DNA of 64,000 bases from Hofstenia miamia (lineage: Eukaryota; Xenacoelomorpha; Acoela). The DNA is taken from positions 966,959-1,030,958 of the forward strand of contig SCFE01000099.1 of NCBI GenBank assembly GCA_004352715.1. The letters run 5' to 3'. This document shows, piece by piece, positions 24,701-32,817 of the stretch. Every line of letters starts with the position of its first letter. Position 1 is the first letter of the stretch. The translations under genes and the position numbers were made by a program. Under the pieces are notes generated by a model. It saw nothing but the letters and a program-made list of their open reading frames with translations. It did not search any database and was not told where the DNA came from.

Positions 24701-25660
24701 ACTGATTTTCGTTAATTTGAAATAACATGTTTAAAACTGCAGCATATACTATTAATTTTTCAGTAAACATTGTGTAGGGCAAGCGGAATGTTTTTATTGA
24801 GTAAACATTATTATCTATGTTATCAAATGTTGAGTCACGCGGTTTTATCAATATTTTGCACTTATAACTAGAAATTGAATGAGTGGCAATCTGTATGAAC
24901 TTTGGCCGCATCAACTTAATTAGAATTGCATGTAGAAATATAATTAATATTAAATTATTAGAATACTTTCTTCAAGCAGCCATCTCATTTGATCATTGTT
25001 GGGGCTATCCAACTCTGGCTCGGGACTATTTAAATCGGAAATTGATTCGAAAGACAAATCATGCTTTGAATTGCGGCTAATTTCTTCTGAAAGTAGTTCA
25101 TCAAAACTTTTGCGTTTAGATGATTTTTCCCGTTCAACCGCGAATAGCTTATGCAAATAGTCGGACGCGTTAAAACTCTCGATATTGGGCGAAATAGAAT
25201 CTCTAGATAGTGTATCACTGTCATCGGAGATATCGGAACCAAGCTCATTTGCATATGCATCAGCTTTTAATCCATTATTATTCTCGCGAAATAACTCGCT
25301 ATCATGGTTTTTGTCATCAGAAACTTCTATATTAAGCGGTTCGATTTTAGAACGCGGGTTGTTTAGTAAATTGGAAGTTCCAAATTTTCTATCAGATTTT
25401 AATCCTTTTTTAAACGAATCTACAAAAGCAAAATATTGAAGCAGGCTTTTTTTCTCCGAAGCTAATGACGAGAACTTATCAAGCTCGACTGAGAAGCGGG
25501 ATCTTTGAGATTTATGTCTCTCATTCGAACTAATGGAGGATGGCGGTAGGTTACGGCGTTTGTACCGAAGCTCATCCCAGAAAGATGTCGAACGAATTGG
25601 TGACACCGATTTTCTCGTGTGCTTAGCACGCAATCCCCCGTCTGGACTTCGCCGCGTCAT
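5510..25660 (-). CDS. ZC3H4/6/8: Triple CCCH zinc-finger protein gene, ZC3H4/6/8 family (whole locus)
   Basis: Split gene on the minus strand. Three consecutive CCCH fingers lie in exons 5 and 6: C-x7-C-x5-C-x3-H, C-x7-C-x5-C-x3-H and C-x8-C-x5-C-x3-H. They are followed by HQPLT..SREEF, matching the DPLTEETRELL-type tail seen after the third finger in ZC3H4/6/8 and fly Su(sable). Before the fingers the protein is acidic and Ser/Lys-rich; after them it is Pro/Phe-rich, as in ZC3H4/ZC3H6. Known for the family: nuclear RNA-binding proteins; ZC3H4 with WDR82 restrains extragenic transcription. That role is inferred here. Intron phases agree from exon 2 to exon 9. The 3' end is lost in the gap at 5608-6521. 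ZC3H4, 6 and 8 cannot be told apart from this fragment. Several introns contain transposon remains, and exon 6 is duplicated in the assembly. Confidence 0.88.
5531..5548 (-). promoter_or_regulatory. Perfect 7-bp stem, 4-base loop hairpin in the putative 3' UTR
   Basis: CAAGCCG and CGGCTTG flank a CTTT loop (AAAG on the transcript strand). It is GC-rich in very AT-rich surroundings and lies just upstream of AATAAA. It is not the metazoan histone stem-loop sequence. Function unknown. Confidence 0.4.
5608..6521. other. Assembly gap (914 N) inside the zinc-finger gene
   Basis: It hides the end of exon 9 and probably the remaining C-terminal coding sequence. Frames that bridge it are not evidence of protein. 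Confidence 0.99.
6522..6632 (-). CDS. Zinc-finger gene exon 9 (partial, cut by gap): Pro/Phe-rich region
   Basis: The acceptor TTCTTTAG precedes 6632. Phase 2 entry matches exon 8 exactly. It reads PMDFRSHSFPPVNQFYPPIN, then GAFPFPPPFHMFPPIA, and continues into the N-run 5608-6521. Such Pro/Phe/Met-rich sequence is usual C-terminal of the fingers in ZC3H4/6. The rest of the coding sequence and stop codon are hidden in the gap. Confidence 0.8.
6855..7450. mobile_element. Possible hAT-like MITE with GATCC-rich subterminal words (intronic)
   Basis: GATCC/GGATC words cluster at 6863-6960 and again at 7350-7425. The right end reads, on the minus strand, CAGGGCTGTAATTGGGTCAG. A related TAGGGCTGTAA start occurs at about 56526 and a GGATC-rich end at about 57170-57243. 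A left end matching in detail and a target duplication were not clear. No coding. Confidence 0.35.
7451..10116. other. Intron 8 remainder, AT-rich, nothing recognised
   Basis: Very AT-rich sequence without open frames of note. I see no RNA gene, repeat array or conserved-looking block by eye. Confidence 0.4.
10117..10282 (-). CDS. Zinc-finger gene exon 8: Gln/Pro/Ser-rich region
   Basis: A 166-bp exon, phase 1 to 2, with an ATGTTTAG acceptor and an AGG|GTATGT donor. The first two bases complete a GAT codon begun in exon 7, and the last two join exon 9 to give Gly. It contains QPQETFVPQQSPFDSSLPSR, then NFNPAPNQFVRSDSEPPAIR. Disordered in character. Confidence 0.8.
11039..11289. repeat. (TA)n microsatellites at 11039-11053 and 11221-11289
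   Basis: The longest TA tract of the intron (about 69 bp, with CATATA interruptions) and a shorter tract ending at a single N (11054), where the assembler likely failed to bridge. Peptides such as YIYIYI read from it are meaningless. Confidence 0.95.
12351..12770 (-). pseudogene. LINE reverse transcriptase fragment (palm region)
   Basis: An open piece of 139 codons. The VPQGTVLGP-type loop is degraded to LPERTVHGP and the catalytic FADD box to FVND, so polymerase activity is lost. It continues in other frames towards 12069. Part of the LINE above. Confidence 0.65.
14031..14228 (-). pseudogene. LINE AP-like endonuclease fragment
   Basis: It reads METWADENSIILQDIANYQA followed by EKGGGVTLYA, typical of the ET[WH]L and GGGV.LY blocks of APE-type LINE endonucleases. 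The rest of the domain is broken by the N-joined repeats that follow. Confidence 0.6.
14169..14830. repeat. Segment of the LINE present two to three times around N joins
   Basis: About 80 bp (AGCTTGATAATTTGC ... CTAACG) occurs at 14169-14250 and 14260-14345, and its right part again from 14564. The following sequence (about 14350-14542) also repeats at about 14625-14815 with few differences. Copies meet at N positions 14257 and 14543-14563, which points to unmerged contig ends rather than a true tandem array. Confidence 0.7.
15676..15704. repeat. (TA)n microsatellite
   Basis: 29 bp of alternating TA, just beyond the 5' side of the intronic LINE. Confidence 0.95.
16051..16138 (-). CDS. Zinc-finger gene exon 7
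   Basis: An 88-bp exon, phase 0 to 1, with a GCTTGTAG acceptor and a GACG|GTAAGA donor (near consensus). It reads ENHSRLPSSSPNHENLIYSQ plus NPSNGYVVD, a polar low-complexity segment just after the fingers. Confidence 0.75.
16139..18319. other. Intron 6, nothing recognised
   Basis: AT-rich, with only short frames (for example 16503-16694 minus and 17095-17307 plus) that have no recognisable features. I see no supported element. Confidence 0.4.
18541..18768 (-). CDS. Zinc-finger gene exon 6: rest of CCCH finger 1, fingers 2 and 3 (copy 1)
   Basis: A 228-bp exon (76 codons, phase 0 to 0) with a TAATTTTAG acceptor and an AAC|GTAATT donor. It supplies GKNCKFSH to complete finger 1, then ICRYYQNGVCLKGDDCSFVH (finger 2) and PCKYFHRGLKCYSGNTCKFS plus H (finger 3), then the conserved QPLTTQSREEFEN tail. 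All CCCH ligands are present. An almost identical copy lies at 19342-19569, beyond a single-N join; only one is likely real. Confidence 0.88.
19342..19569 (-). CDS. Duplicate of exon 6 (probable assembly duplication)
   Basis: Same exon and splice sites as 18541-18768, offset 801 bp, inside an approximately 800-bp repeat (18320-19119 and 19121-about 19922) joined by one N at 19120. The two protein readings are identical. If both were real and used, the protein would have extra half and whole fingers in a row without the normal finger-1 start. A haplotype duplicate or unmerged contig overlap is the simpler explanation. Confidence 0.7.
20170..20460 (+). pseudogene. Possible LINE 3'-terminal scrap (RT thumb region)
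   Basis: One frame gives IVSKTKLEIVYNATVQSF and a shifted one gives LKLQRVQRRVEKIISPLRDF. These look like the K..IYYSLIQSF and LQ..QRRA.KII blocks at the end of LINE ORF2 proteins. It is short and frameshifted and opposite in strand to the host gene. Confidence 0.4.
20455..20540. repeat. GC-rich island, possible hAT-type subterminal sequence
   Basis: GGACCCGG/GGCCCG-type words stand out in an AT-rich intron. Similar islands lie at 28861-28975, 43321-43395, 52388-52480 and at both ends of the 55419-58317 element. A matching partner end was not located here. Confidence 0.35.
20541..21603. other. Intron 5 remainder, nothing recognised
   Basis: AT-rich sequence. Minus-strand frames near 21270-21639 are partly exon 5 read-through and partly intron, without other recognisable domains. 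Confidence 0.4.
21604..21725 (-). CDS. Zinc-finger gene exon 5: first half of CCCH finger 1
   Basis: It ends ...NRMCRFLHEGFCRE followed by donor GTAACA. It carries the first two cysteines of finger 1, so an intron splits the finger between Cys2 and Cys3. The acceptor at 21725/21726 (AATGAAG) gives a phase match to exon 4. The more pyrimidine-rich acceptor at 21738/21739 would not fit exon 4's phase. The upstream part is Ser/Arg/Asp-rich. Confidence 0.75.
21739..22858. other. Intron 4, nothing recognised
   Basis: AT-rich, no open frame other than shadows of exon 4. No element found by eye. Confidence 0.4.
22859..22938 (-). CDS. Zinc-finger gene exon 4
   Basis: An 80-bp exon, phase 2 to 1, with a TTGTTTTAG acceptor and a GAAG|GTAACG donor. 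It reads ETDDDMMNFYCEEIYGKKND plus NSKIIE. The plus-strand open frame over exons 3 and 4 (22737-23036) is only the shadow of these exons. Confidence 0.7.
22979..23019 (-). CDS. Zinc-finger gene exon 3
   Basis: A 41-bp micro-exon, phase 0 to 2, with an ATTTTAG acceptor and an AAAG|GTAAAA donor. It reads EGLQSKRSKHSDQ and continues in frame into exon 4. Phase match on both sides is the main support. Confidence 0.65.
24060..24084. repeat. (TA)n microsatellite
   Basis: 25 bp of alternating TA in intron 2, about 80 bp from exon 2. Confidence 0.95.
24163..24231 (-). CDS. Zinc-finger gene exon 2
   Basis: A 69-bp exon with a TTTAG acceptor before 24231 and a GTGTGT donor after 24163. Only phase 0 is open and reads EKSRSAKNELTHNLKRSALD plus DNE, a hydrophilic stretch in keeping with neighbours. 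The end phase (0) fits exon 3. Its 5' join to exon 1 is not phase-consistent. Confidence 0.6.
24967..25660 (-). CDS. Zinc-finger gene exon 1: N-terminal Ser/Asp/Lys-rich region
   Basis: Open from ATG at 25660 for about 230 codons. The start has a G at -3 and is followed by a basic segment (MTRRSPDGGLRAKHTRKS), then FWDELRYKRRNLPP, then long Ser/Asp/Glu/Asn-rich low-complexity sequence, as is usual before the fingers in this family. No membrane segment. The frame ends in a stop at about 24950. The most likely donor is GTATTC at 24961-24966, which leaves phase 1, whereas the next recognised exon needs phase 0. A small exon may therefore be missing, or another donor is used. The stretch is less AT-rich than its flanks, supporting coding status. 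Confidence 0.75.
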
Positions 25661-25760
25661 TTCAACTAGAGCGCCACATGCTCACTGCGTAAGCGGAGTG
25701 AGTGATAACGTTATGTCTTCGAATTACCATAGTAACCATTGAAATGGAAAGCGAAAGTGC
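25661..25760 (-). promoter_or_regulatory. Putative 5' UTR / proximal promoter of the zinc-finger gene
   Basis: Immediately upstream of the first ATG the sequence is clearly less AT-rich than surroundings. It includes an imperfect inverted repeat around 25680-25703 (CTCACT ... AGTGAG). No TATA box was convincing. Role inferred from position only. Confidence 0.3.
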
Positions 25761-26937
25761 GTTAAACGCATTGTAGATAATAGCCGAAGTATTTGTGATG
25801 CCAATAAAATTCCCAATTCTTTGTCACTTTGTTGAAATCAGCGAATGCAGCTTTTAGTACCAAGGAAATAGTGAGTAAATGACTAACCAGAAGCAAGTCG
25901 CTGACGAATAATTTTGTGAGGTTTATTTCGAGCATCAGATTGGTCACACTGTAGCAGAAATTACTTTCCTATTCCCCAACACATTCATTTATTTTTTTGC
26001 GCATTTTAAACGCAAGTCATGATAAATTCCTTTGGTTTTCATATTGCCATGTACATATATTATCGATTTTCAATCAAAATCATATTAATTTTAAAAAATT
26101 TGCGATCGATTCTAAATATTCCAAGTTATGCTAGAGGCATGATCAATGGTCTGCCCACAATTGTTCCATACGTCAACGCCACTTAATATTTGCGTATGGT
26201 GTTAATATTTATTATACCTTCATCTCAATCACTGTTCGAATAAGCCTATGGCTAAAATAAATCTTTACTATACACAGGGGCCAACGAGAAAAAATATATA
26301 AGGGGGTGCATTAGCAAAATTGCTGCCCCTTCAATAGTTGCAACTAGATTCGTCTCAGTTTATTTCTTAAAACCTACTACATGTACATGTATAGTGCAAT
26401 CTTAATAGCCAATATAATAATTAACAAAATATGCTAAATAATATGTAAGACATGTATGCGTATGTTTGGTGATTAGTATATATTAAAACACCCAACTCTA
26501 CTTGAAAAGCAATGATACAAAATCTATACAATTTGAAATTCAAATAGTTTTTCATAAGTTAGGTTTACTCTTGTTATCTCTGATATAAACGCAAGTTGGT
26601 CAAAAAATTACCTTGACATTGGGCTTATCAATTCATAATTTGATTAGCAAATATGGGAAAAATCATATAATGCTGTCAGTCAAACACTGCGATTAATTGC
26701 CCTGGAAAAAATCACCTGCCAGAGCATTTTTGCCATCTTTTGATTATGCAAATTTTGCCTTTCCTTTTTAACTATCCTAAGTATAAATTTCCTAATGTTG
26801 ACAAAATGATAAAAAATATCTTGCATGTAATCAAAAATTACATTCTATATTCGTTACAAAACAAATTTAAGCTTCAAAACGAAAGTCTATCTCACGTAAT
26901 CATATTGAAATTTATCATGTAAAATTAACAGCATTAA
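25761..26937. other. Upstream flank of the zinc-finger gene, nothing recognised
   Basis: AT-rich, no supported coding sequence. Short frames at 25762-25947 and 26740-26922 have no recognisable features. Confidence 0.4.
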
Positions 26938-28082
26938 ATGTTCCCCTACCCTAATTCAATGGTAAAAATGCTTCTGCTAAAAGTCTATGTACATAAGCAA
27001 AACTTAGTTGAGAAATCAATATGATGTGAAAATTTCAACTACACGTATAAAAACCCAAGACTGTTTCTTCAATTGTAATGATAAGTTTATATTACACTAC
27101 CCATTTTCAAATGTTCTTTCAAACATTTTTCGCAATATAAGAGCAAAAGGTTTTCTATTTAGTCATCATTGATCAATGTTTGCAATTAATTCTTGATCAT
27201 TCTGAGCTTGCTAAGAGATCATTTGCTGGAAACAAACAGCCACATGAATGCAAATGCTTCAACAGGAAAGTGGAAATATGTGTTTTCAATTCTGACTTTC
27301 ACTAGGCTGAATTTATATTTGACAATTTTTAGTGGTATATTAAAATAATGGTTGAAAGCAAAATATATTATGTCAAATACAAATTAATGCAAAGATGAGA
27401 TTAATAAAACATAGAAGTGGTGTACAGAAGGGTGCTTCAAAATCGATTTTGATTGGTTAAATTAAACCATTTTCGTCAAAAAAAAATTAAAATAATTTAG
27501 AAATGAAGGNATGTTCCCCTACCCTAATTCAATGGTAAAAATGCTTCTGCTAAAAGTCTATGTACATAAGCAAAACTTAGTTGAGAAATCAATATGATGT
27601 GAAAATTTCAACTACACGTATAAAAACCCAAGACTGTTTCTTCAATTGTAATGATAAGTTTATATTACACTACCCATTTTCAAATGTTCTTTCAAACATT
27701 TTTCGCAATATAAGAGCAAAAGGTTTTCTATTTAGTCATCATTGATCAATGTTTGCAATTAATTCTTGATCATTCTGAGCTTGCTAAGAGATCATTTGCT
27801 GGAAACAAACAGCCACATGAATGCAAATGCTTCAACAGGAAAGTGGAAATATGTGTTTTCAATTCTGACTTTCACTAGGCTGAATTTATATTTGACAATT
27901 TTTAGTGGTATATTAAAATAATGGTTGAAAGCAAAATATATTATGTCAAATACAAATTAATGCAAAGATGAGATTAATAAAACATAGAAGTGGTGTACAG
28001 AAGGGTGCTTCAAAATCGATTTTGATTGGTTAAATTAAACCATTTTCGTCAAAAAAAAATTAAAATAATTTAGAAATGAAGG
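26938..28082 (+). repeat. Perfect-looking 572-bp direct duplication across a single N
   Basis: 26938-27509 and 27511-28082 appear identical base for base, separated only by N at 27510. This is the signature of two contigs that share an overlapping end being placed side by side instead of merged. No coding content. Confidence 0.9.
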
Positions 28083-29183
28083 TCTATTTTTGAATATTTT
28101 GATAAATTTCATGGGCTTAACTGTGATTTTGTTCACTTATATGATCACAACAGAAACATAGAATAGAAAATTGAGATTGACTAGGTAATGATTGGGATTT
28201 AACACCTTGGGTTATATTGCTACTTGTTGATTCTTTTATGGCATCAGATAAAAATAAGTTAGTTAATGATATTCTCAAGGCTATAACTAGAAAGACAGAT
28301 TAGTAATAGAAAATTTAAATGTAAACTTTCTGAAATGAAAGACTTTTGTTGAGAATGTCTGTTTTTTGAATTTCTATTTCCACAAATTTCAATTATATTT
28401 CCATTTCACAATCTGGAAATGGAATGGAATGGATATGTTCATATCCATGTCCATATGCAAAACTGATTAAGGCTAATCTTTTGTTTAAATTAGAAGAATA
28501 GAACAAATGAAATAGGTCGAAAATATAGAATTTGTGTCACACTTGTAATGGCTGAGATTCAAGAATTACATTTACAGAGAAACCAAAAATCTCTTTTTCA
28601 AATATATATATTTCAAAAAAATGTTGAAAGAGATAGCTGACTGCATTGTAAATTTAGAAATATATATACCCGTATATAAAACTTTTCAAATATTAAATGA
28701 GTTGTAGAATAAAAATTTTTCAAATTTCAGAAGTGAATGATTTTTCTAAACAAACCGTAAAATGAAAAACATATTCAATGTTCCACAAATAAAAATGTCA
28801 AAATTGGACTGGGTGAATTTTCAGATCGTGAATTTTGACACATCTTAATATATATAATTGGTACTTAGTTCCGATCCCGTACCTCGTCTCGTTCCCAACA
28901 GGTACTGGCACCAGATGGGAGGACTAGGTACAGGACGGCACCGGGACCAATGTTTCGGGACAATATTGGTGCATAATTAAATTGGAAATAAATTTTAAAT
29001 AAATAACGATTTTTTTCAATAATTATATACTGACAATTTATATTTATTTAAGAATCATCCTAATTCAAGATAATTACGAAAAAACTGTCATCTAATGAGT
29101 TATTGCAAATTTATCACAGAAGTAACAATGACACATCTCCTTAAATATCAGACTACACCATGTAATATTAAAAAACTTCTTAA
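28083..29183. other. Non-coding stretch with a GC-rich island at 28861-28975
   Basis: Mostly AT-rich. At 28861-28975 repeated GGTAC/GGGAC-type words (CCGATCCCGTACC, CACCGGGACC) form a GC-rich patch of the type seen near ends of hAT elements. No paired end was identified. Confidence 0.35.
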
Positions 29184-30323
29184 CCCTATCTCAGCCTCAC
29201 TATTTTTTCATGTTTAAAACCGAGGGTATGCCCCAAGTGCACCCCTTCATGAAATCAATCCTATTTGTCACCAAGCAGCGAAACTTGGTAAGACTATAGC
29301 TTAGATATGACTGAATACCGAATAAACAAAAATTTAAAGTTCTGGGTTTTGACGTGATAATTGATGCTGACTTCAACAAATTGAATTAATGCCAAACGAC
29401 TTCGAAAACCACAATAATACTAATATTTGGCAGGATAGTGGCCAATGATAAACTGAACACATTGAAAAAATAATGATTCGATGTCATTTTGAACTGGCGT
29501 CCAGAAGTGAATTCTTCGATTGAGATATCAATAAAGTACTAACTTTTTTTATTAATTGTGTATAACTAGCAAAATAATATAAGTATAATTAACATTTTTA
29601 GACATCTGTCTTGCTAACAAAAGTTAAAGGAAAATTAGAAGTGTAACATTAGTTCTGAGAGGGGGCGATGAGGAATGTCTTTCGCATGACCTTTGCGCAC
29701 ATATAGGGACAAAGAAATCCATTGCTATGAATGTATCACATAATCGAAAAATGCATGTATGAAAATTCATGTATTATACAAAAAATAATGAAAATACAAT
29801 TTTCCAGCAGAATAGTGCGACTAGCCACACAGCAAGAATATCAATGCATAATCGAAGAACCATTTTTTCAAACGGCCACTCCAATTAAACCTCAAAAAAT
29901 ATTTGTAAGCAATAAACTAAATGTTGGGCATTTCAATTCTTTAATTCATCACTGCGATGTATTTAAAATTTAATATATTAATCCTATTTTATCTGGACTT
30001 TTTCTAGCAGTTATTCCTGAGGGGGGAGATTTGCCCCCCTTCAAGATCTCGGAAACGGTACATCCAATCAACACCAATTTGGTGTGGAGATACTTTGAGA
30101 TTTCAGGAATATTTTGGCATAACCATTTTGCGATACGATAATTAATATGGAAATTATGCGCATTTTATTTGGTTAGGTATCAAATTTTCCTAATTTCTCC
30201 GTCAAAAATGGCAGAACAAGTTAAAGAAAAAAGTCATAGAAGGATCGCTTATTTAAAAAAACGGTCTCTGCGTTATATCGAAAATTGGGAAGAGGGTCAA
30301 ATCGGCCCCCAGATAAGATAGGG
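29184..30323. mobile_element. piggyBac-like non-autonomous element flanked by TTAA
   Basis: Left edge TTAA|CCCTATCTCA (TTAA at 29180-29183). Right edge, read on the minus strand, is TTAA|CCCTATCTTA (TTAA at 30324-30327). Nine of ten terminal bases match as an inverted repeat, and TTAA on both sides is the hallmark target of piggyBac elements. The 1140-bp interior has GGGGGG/CCCC-rich subterminal patches (near 30020 and 30303) and only one short frame (29731-29973) with no recognised domain, so it would need a transposase from elsewhere. Confidence 0.6.
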
Positions 30324-31297
30324 TTAAAATAGTGATGTTTGTTTTGTTACTACTTTAATCGATAAATTACTGATCATCTTACATTTCAAAGTGCAACTTC
30401 AAATCAAGAGTTGAAATTCTTTGTAGAGGCATTGCAATTAATCGTGTATAGACGATTCTGTAAGCAAAATTGTACAGAATTGATATTTTTTCCGAATTTA
30501 TGTAAGTAGCAAATGTATTCAATTTAAAATAAACGAATATGAAAGAGGACTTACATGCTGTATGTTAAACTTTACACTCTGCCTCATGACTATTTAGATT
30601 AGCATTGTTTTTACAATAAAAATAGGAGGTGCTTAAACACCCATTATTCTATGAATAGTAACATATTTAATGTAATGTTCTTAATCCATTCCCCAAATAT
30701 TCAGGAATGAAATATCTGTAATCAATCAACCCTTAGCATGAATCAAACGCTGGATTTCGTCTCACATAAATGACACCATGAGCACTAAAGAAGGAGTAGA
30801 ATTAAGTGTTTATTTCCCAAATCTACTAAGGACATGAAACTATTAATATCTTTGTAGGAAACTAAGTTCAAATAAAATGGCAATTTAATCAGGCTATGTC
30901 ATACTCTGTATCGAAATATAAGATTAAAAAACGTGCTTAAAATTGAATCTTGTTATCAAGAACGTCTATCTTTCTTCAAAAGATTTTAGGTCATTATTAA
31001 AAATACAACTAACTATTTATATTAATAATTGGTTAGATTTTGTTATGCATCCAAAATTTCTGAAATTAAAATTTTTACTATATTTTTCCGTTTAAGATAA
31101 TGCTTCAATATTGAGGCTTGGGGCTTATGTCGACTTGGGTTTCAACCGTAAGGCTTGGGGAATTAAATATTTCTGAGATGCAAAACTGTTCAAATGAATC
31201 GATTGTAATCATTGATCTCTAGTTAAGATATCAAAATTATATTGGTTTGTAAGTGAATCTCTATGAATATCAAAACAGCATTTATTTAAAAATTATA
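30324..31297. other. Non-coding spacer, nothing recognised
   Basis: AT-rich, no open frames of note, between the piggyBac-like and mariner-like elements. Confidence 0.4.
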
Positions 31298-32544
31298 CTG
31301 GGTGGAGCATAAAGGACGGATGTTTTTGAACTTCTTCTAGTTTGTAGGTATAAAAAACCTTAGTCTGAATAAGACTTGAAAGAAGGGAAAAGTAATGCAC
31401 TTTTCATATGTGTGTTAGCCATGATATCAAAAACAATAATATTTCATACAAAATATATTATAAATGAAAAAGCACATCAGTCAAGTGACTACCATCCTCC
31501 TGAATGCAAAGACGAAGTCTACCTTGAAAGCTGTTGACTGAATTTCTTAACATTTCATTCAAAACATTTCGAATTTCATGTCGAATCAATGACTTCAGCT
31601 GCTCGATTGTTCTGGGGTTGTCTCTATACACGCGGGACTTCAAGTAGCCCCAAAGAAAACAATCACATATCGATAGATCGGGAGAACGCGCTGGCCAATG
31701 GACGTCACCAAATTGTGAGATGACACGACCTGAAAACATCTCTCGAACTTGCCTCAATGATGATCGTGCCGTGTGAGCCGTTGCACCATCTTGCTGGAAC
31801 CACAGGCTTTCCATGTCGAGTCCCATTTCTTGAAGTTGTTGTCTGAGGAAGGTGTTTAACATTTCAAAGTAGCGAGCAGATTTGACAGTGGCCGTTGATC
31901 CATCTACTTCGAAAAAATATGGACCAATGATCCCATCAACGTAAACACCACACCAAACTGTGACTTTCCTGCTGTGAAGAGGTCTTTCGTGAAGCTGTTG
32001 GGGATTGCTGACTGCCCAGTAACGAAACTTCTGCTTGTTTACATATCCATCCAAATGGAAATGGGCTTCATCACTCATCATTATGAGCGGGTTGATGTCA
32101 TTGATAATGTTCAGCATTTCTTCACAGAAGTTCTTCCTTTGAGCAAAATCGCTGTCCGTGAGAGTTTGGACGATCACCAGCTTGTAAGGATGAAAGTTGA
32201 TATCCTTCAATATCCTGTGGAGAGAGCGCCGTGAGAGTCGCTGGACGTTGATGATTGAGCTATTATTCCTGAAATATTCCTCTACAGCAAACGCTCGATG
32301 TTCAATGCTCCAACTTGTCATTTCGAAGATGTCACAATACAGAGGACATTATTCGCAACAAACGATGAAATAGCCGAATTGAATAGTGCTCACTTGGTTG
32401 TGAATGGAAGGATGGTTAGATTACACAGCACACATTAAACTGCATGTTTCACTCTATCGTTCAACACATTAAAGCTCAATATAAGTTTAATAATTGCTAA
32501 GTTATTCGATTATGAAAAACATCCGTTCTTTATGCTCTACCCTG
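31298..32544 (-). mobile_element. Tc1/mariner-like element with 30-bp terminal inverted repeats and TA target duplication
   Basis: The left end (31298-31327) and the inverted right end (32515-32544) match at 27 of 30 bases (C-T/A-GGGT ... ACGGATGTTTTT). TA flanks both sides (31296-31297 and 32545-32546). The 1247-bp element holds one long transposase frame on the minus strand. Termini look complete, which suggests it is fairly young. Confidence 0.9.
31458..32321 (-). CDS. Mariner-like DDE transposase, in-frame deletion in the DNA-binding region
   Basis: 287 codons without stops. It starts MTSWSIEHRAFAVEEYF, the helix-turn-helix start of this spider/insect-type family, but passes straight from NNSSIINVQR to LSRRSLHRILKD. 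Relatives have roughly 50-60 more residues there (second part of the HTH region and linker), so the gene carries an in-frame deletion. The catalytic part looks whole: MSDEAHFHLDG, FQQDGATAHTA and RSPDLSICD supply the three acidic residues, with 36 residues between the last two by my count. The usual length is about 340-350 aa. It may cleave poorly or not bind its ends. It is less AT-rich than the flanks. The plus-strand frame inside it is a shadow. Confidence 0.85.
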   Translation of the reverse strand: MTSWSIEHRAFAVEEYFRNNSSIINVQRLSRRSLHRILKDINFHPYKLVIVQTLTDSDFAQRKNFCEEMLNIINDINPLIMMSDEAHFHLDGYVNKQKFRYWAVSNPQQLHERPLHSRKVTVWCGVYVDGIIGPYFFEVDGSTATVKSARYFEMLNTFLRQQLQEMGLDMESLWFQQDGATAHTARSSLRQVREMFSGRVISQFGDVHWPARSPDLSICDCFLWGYLKSRVYRDNPRTIEQLKSLIRHEIRNVLNEMLRNSVNSFQGRLRLCIQEDGSHLTDVLFHL

Positions 32545-32817
32545 TAAAAGGTTAAATTATTGCGCCAACATCAATGAGGCTTCAATGAAAAATTAAAATT
32601 TTGTATTAGACAGGGACTTAGGATACAAAAGGCAGCCCTAATGCAAATCCTGTGTTAATACATGTATACTAATAACAAAAGATTTTTGTATTATGGAAAT
32701 CTTCTTTTGTGCACCTAGATTAGTAATAATTCTGCTCTTAGAGGTATTTATGAACAAAAGTAATAACTTATTATCATAATGTAATCTATTAATCATATCA
32801 TAAGCATATCAATACAA

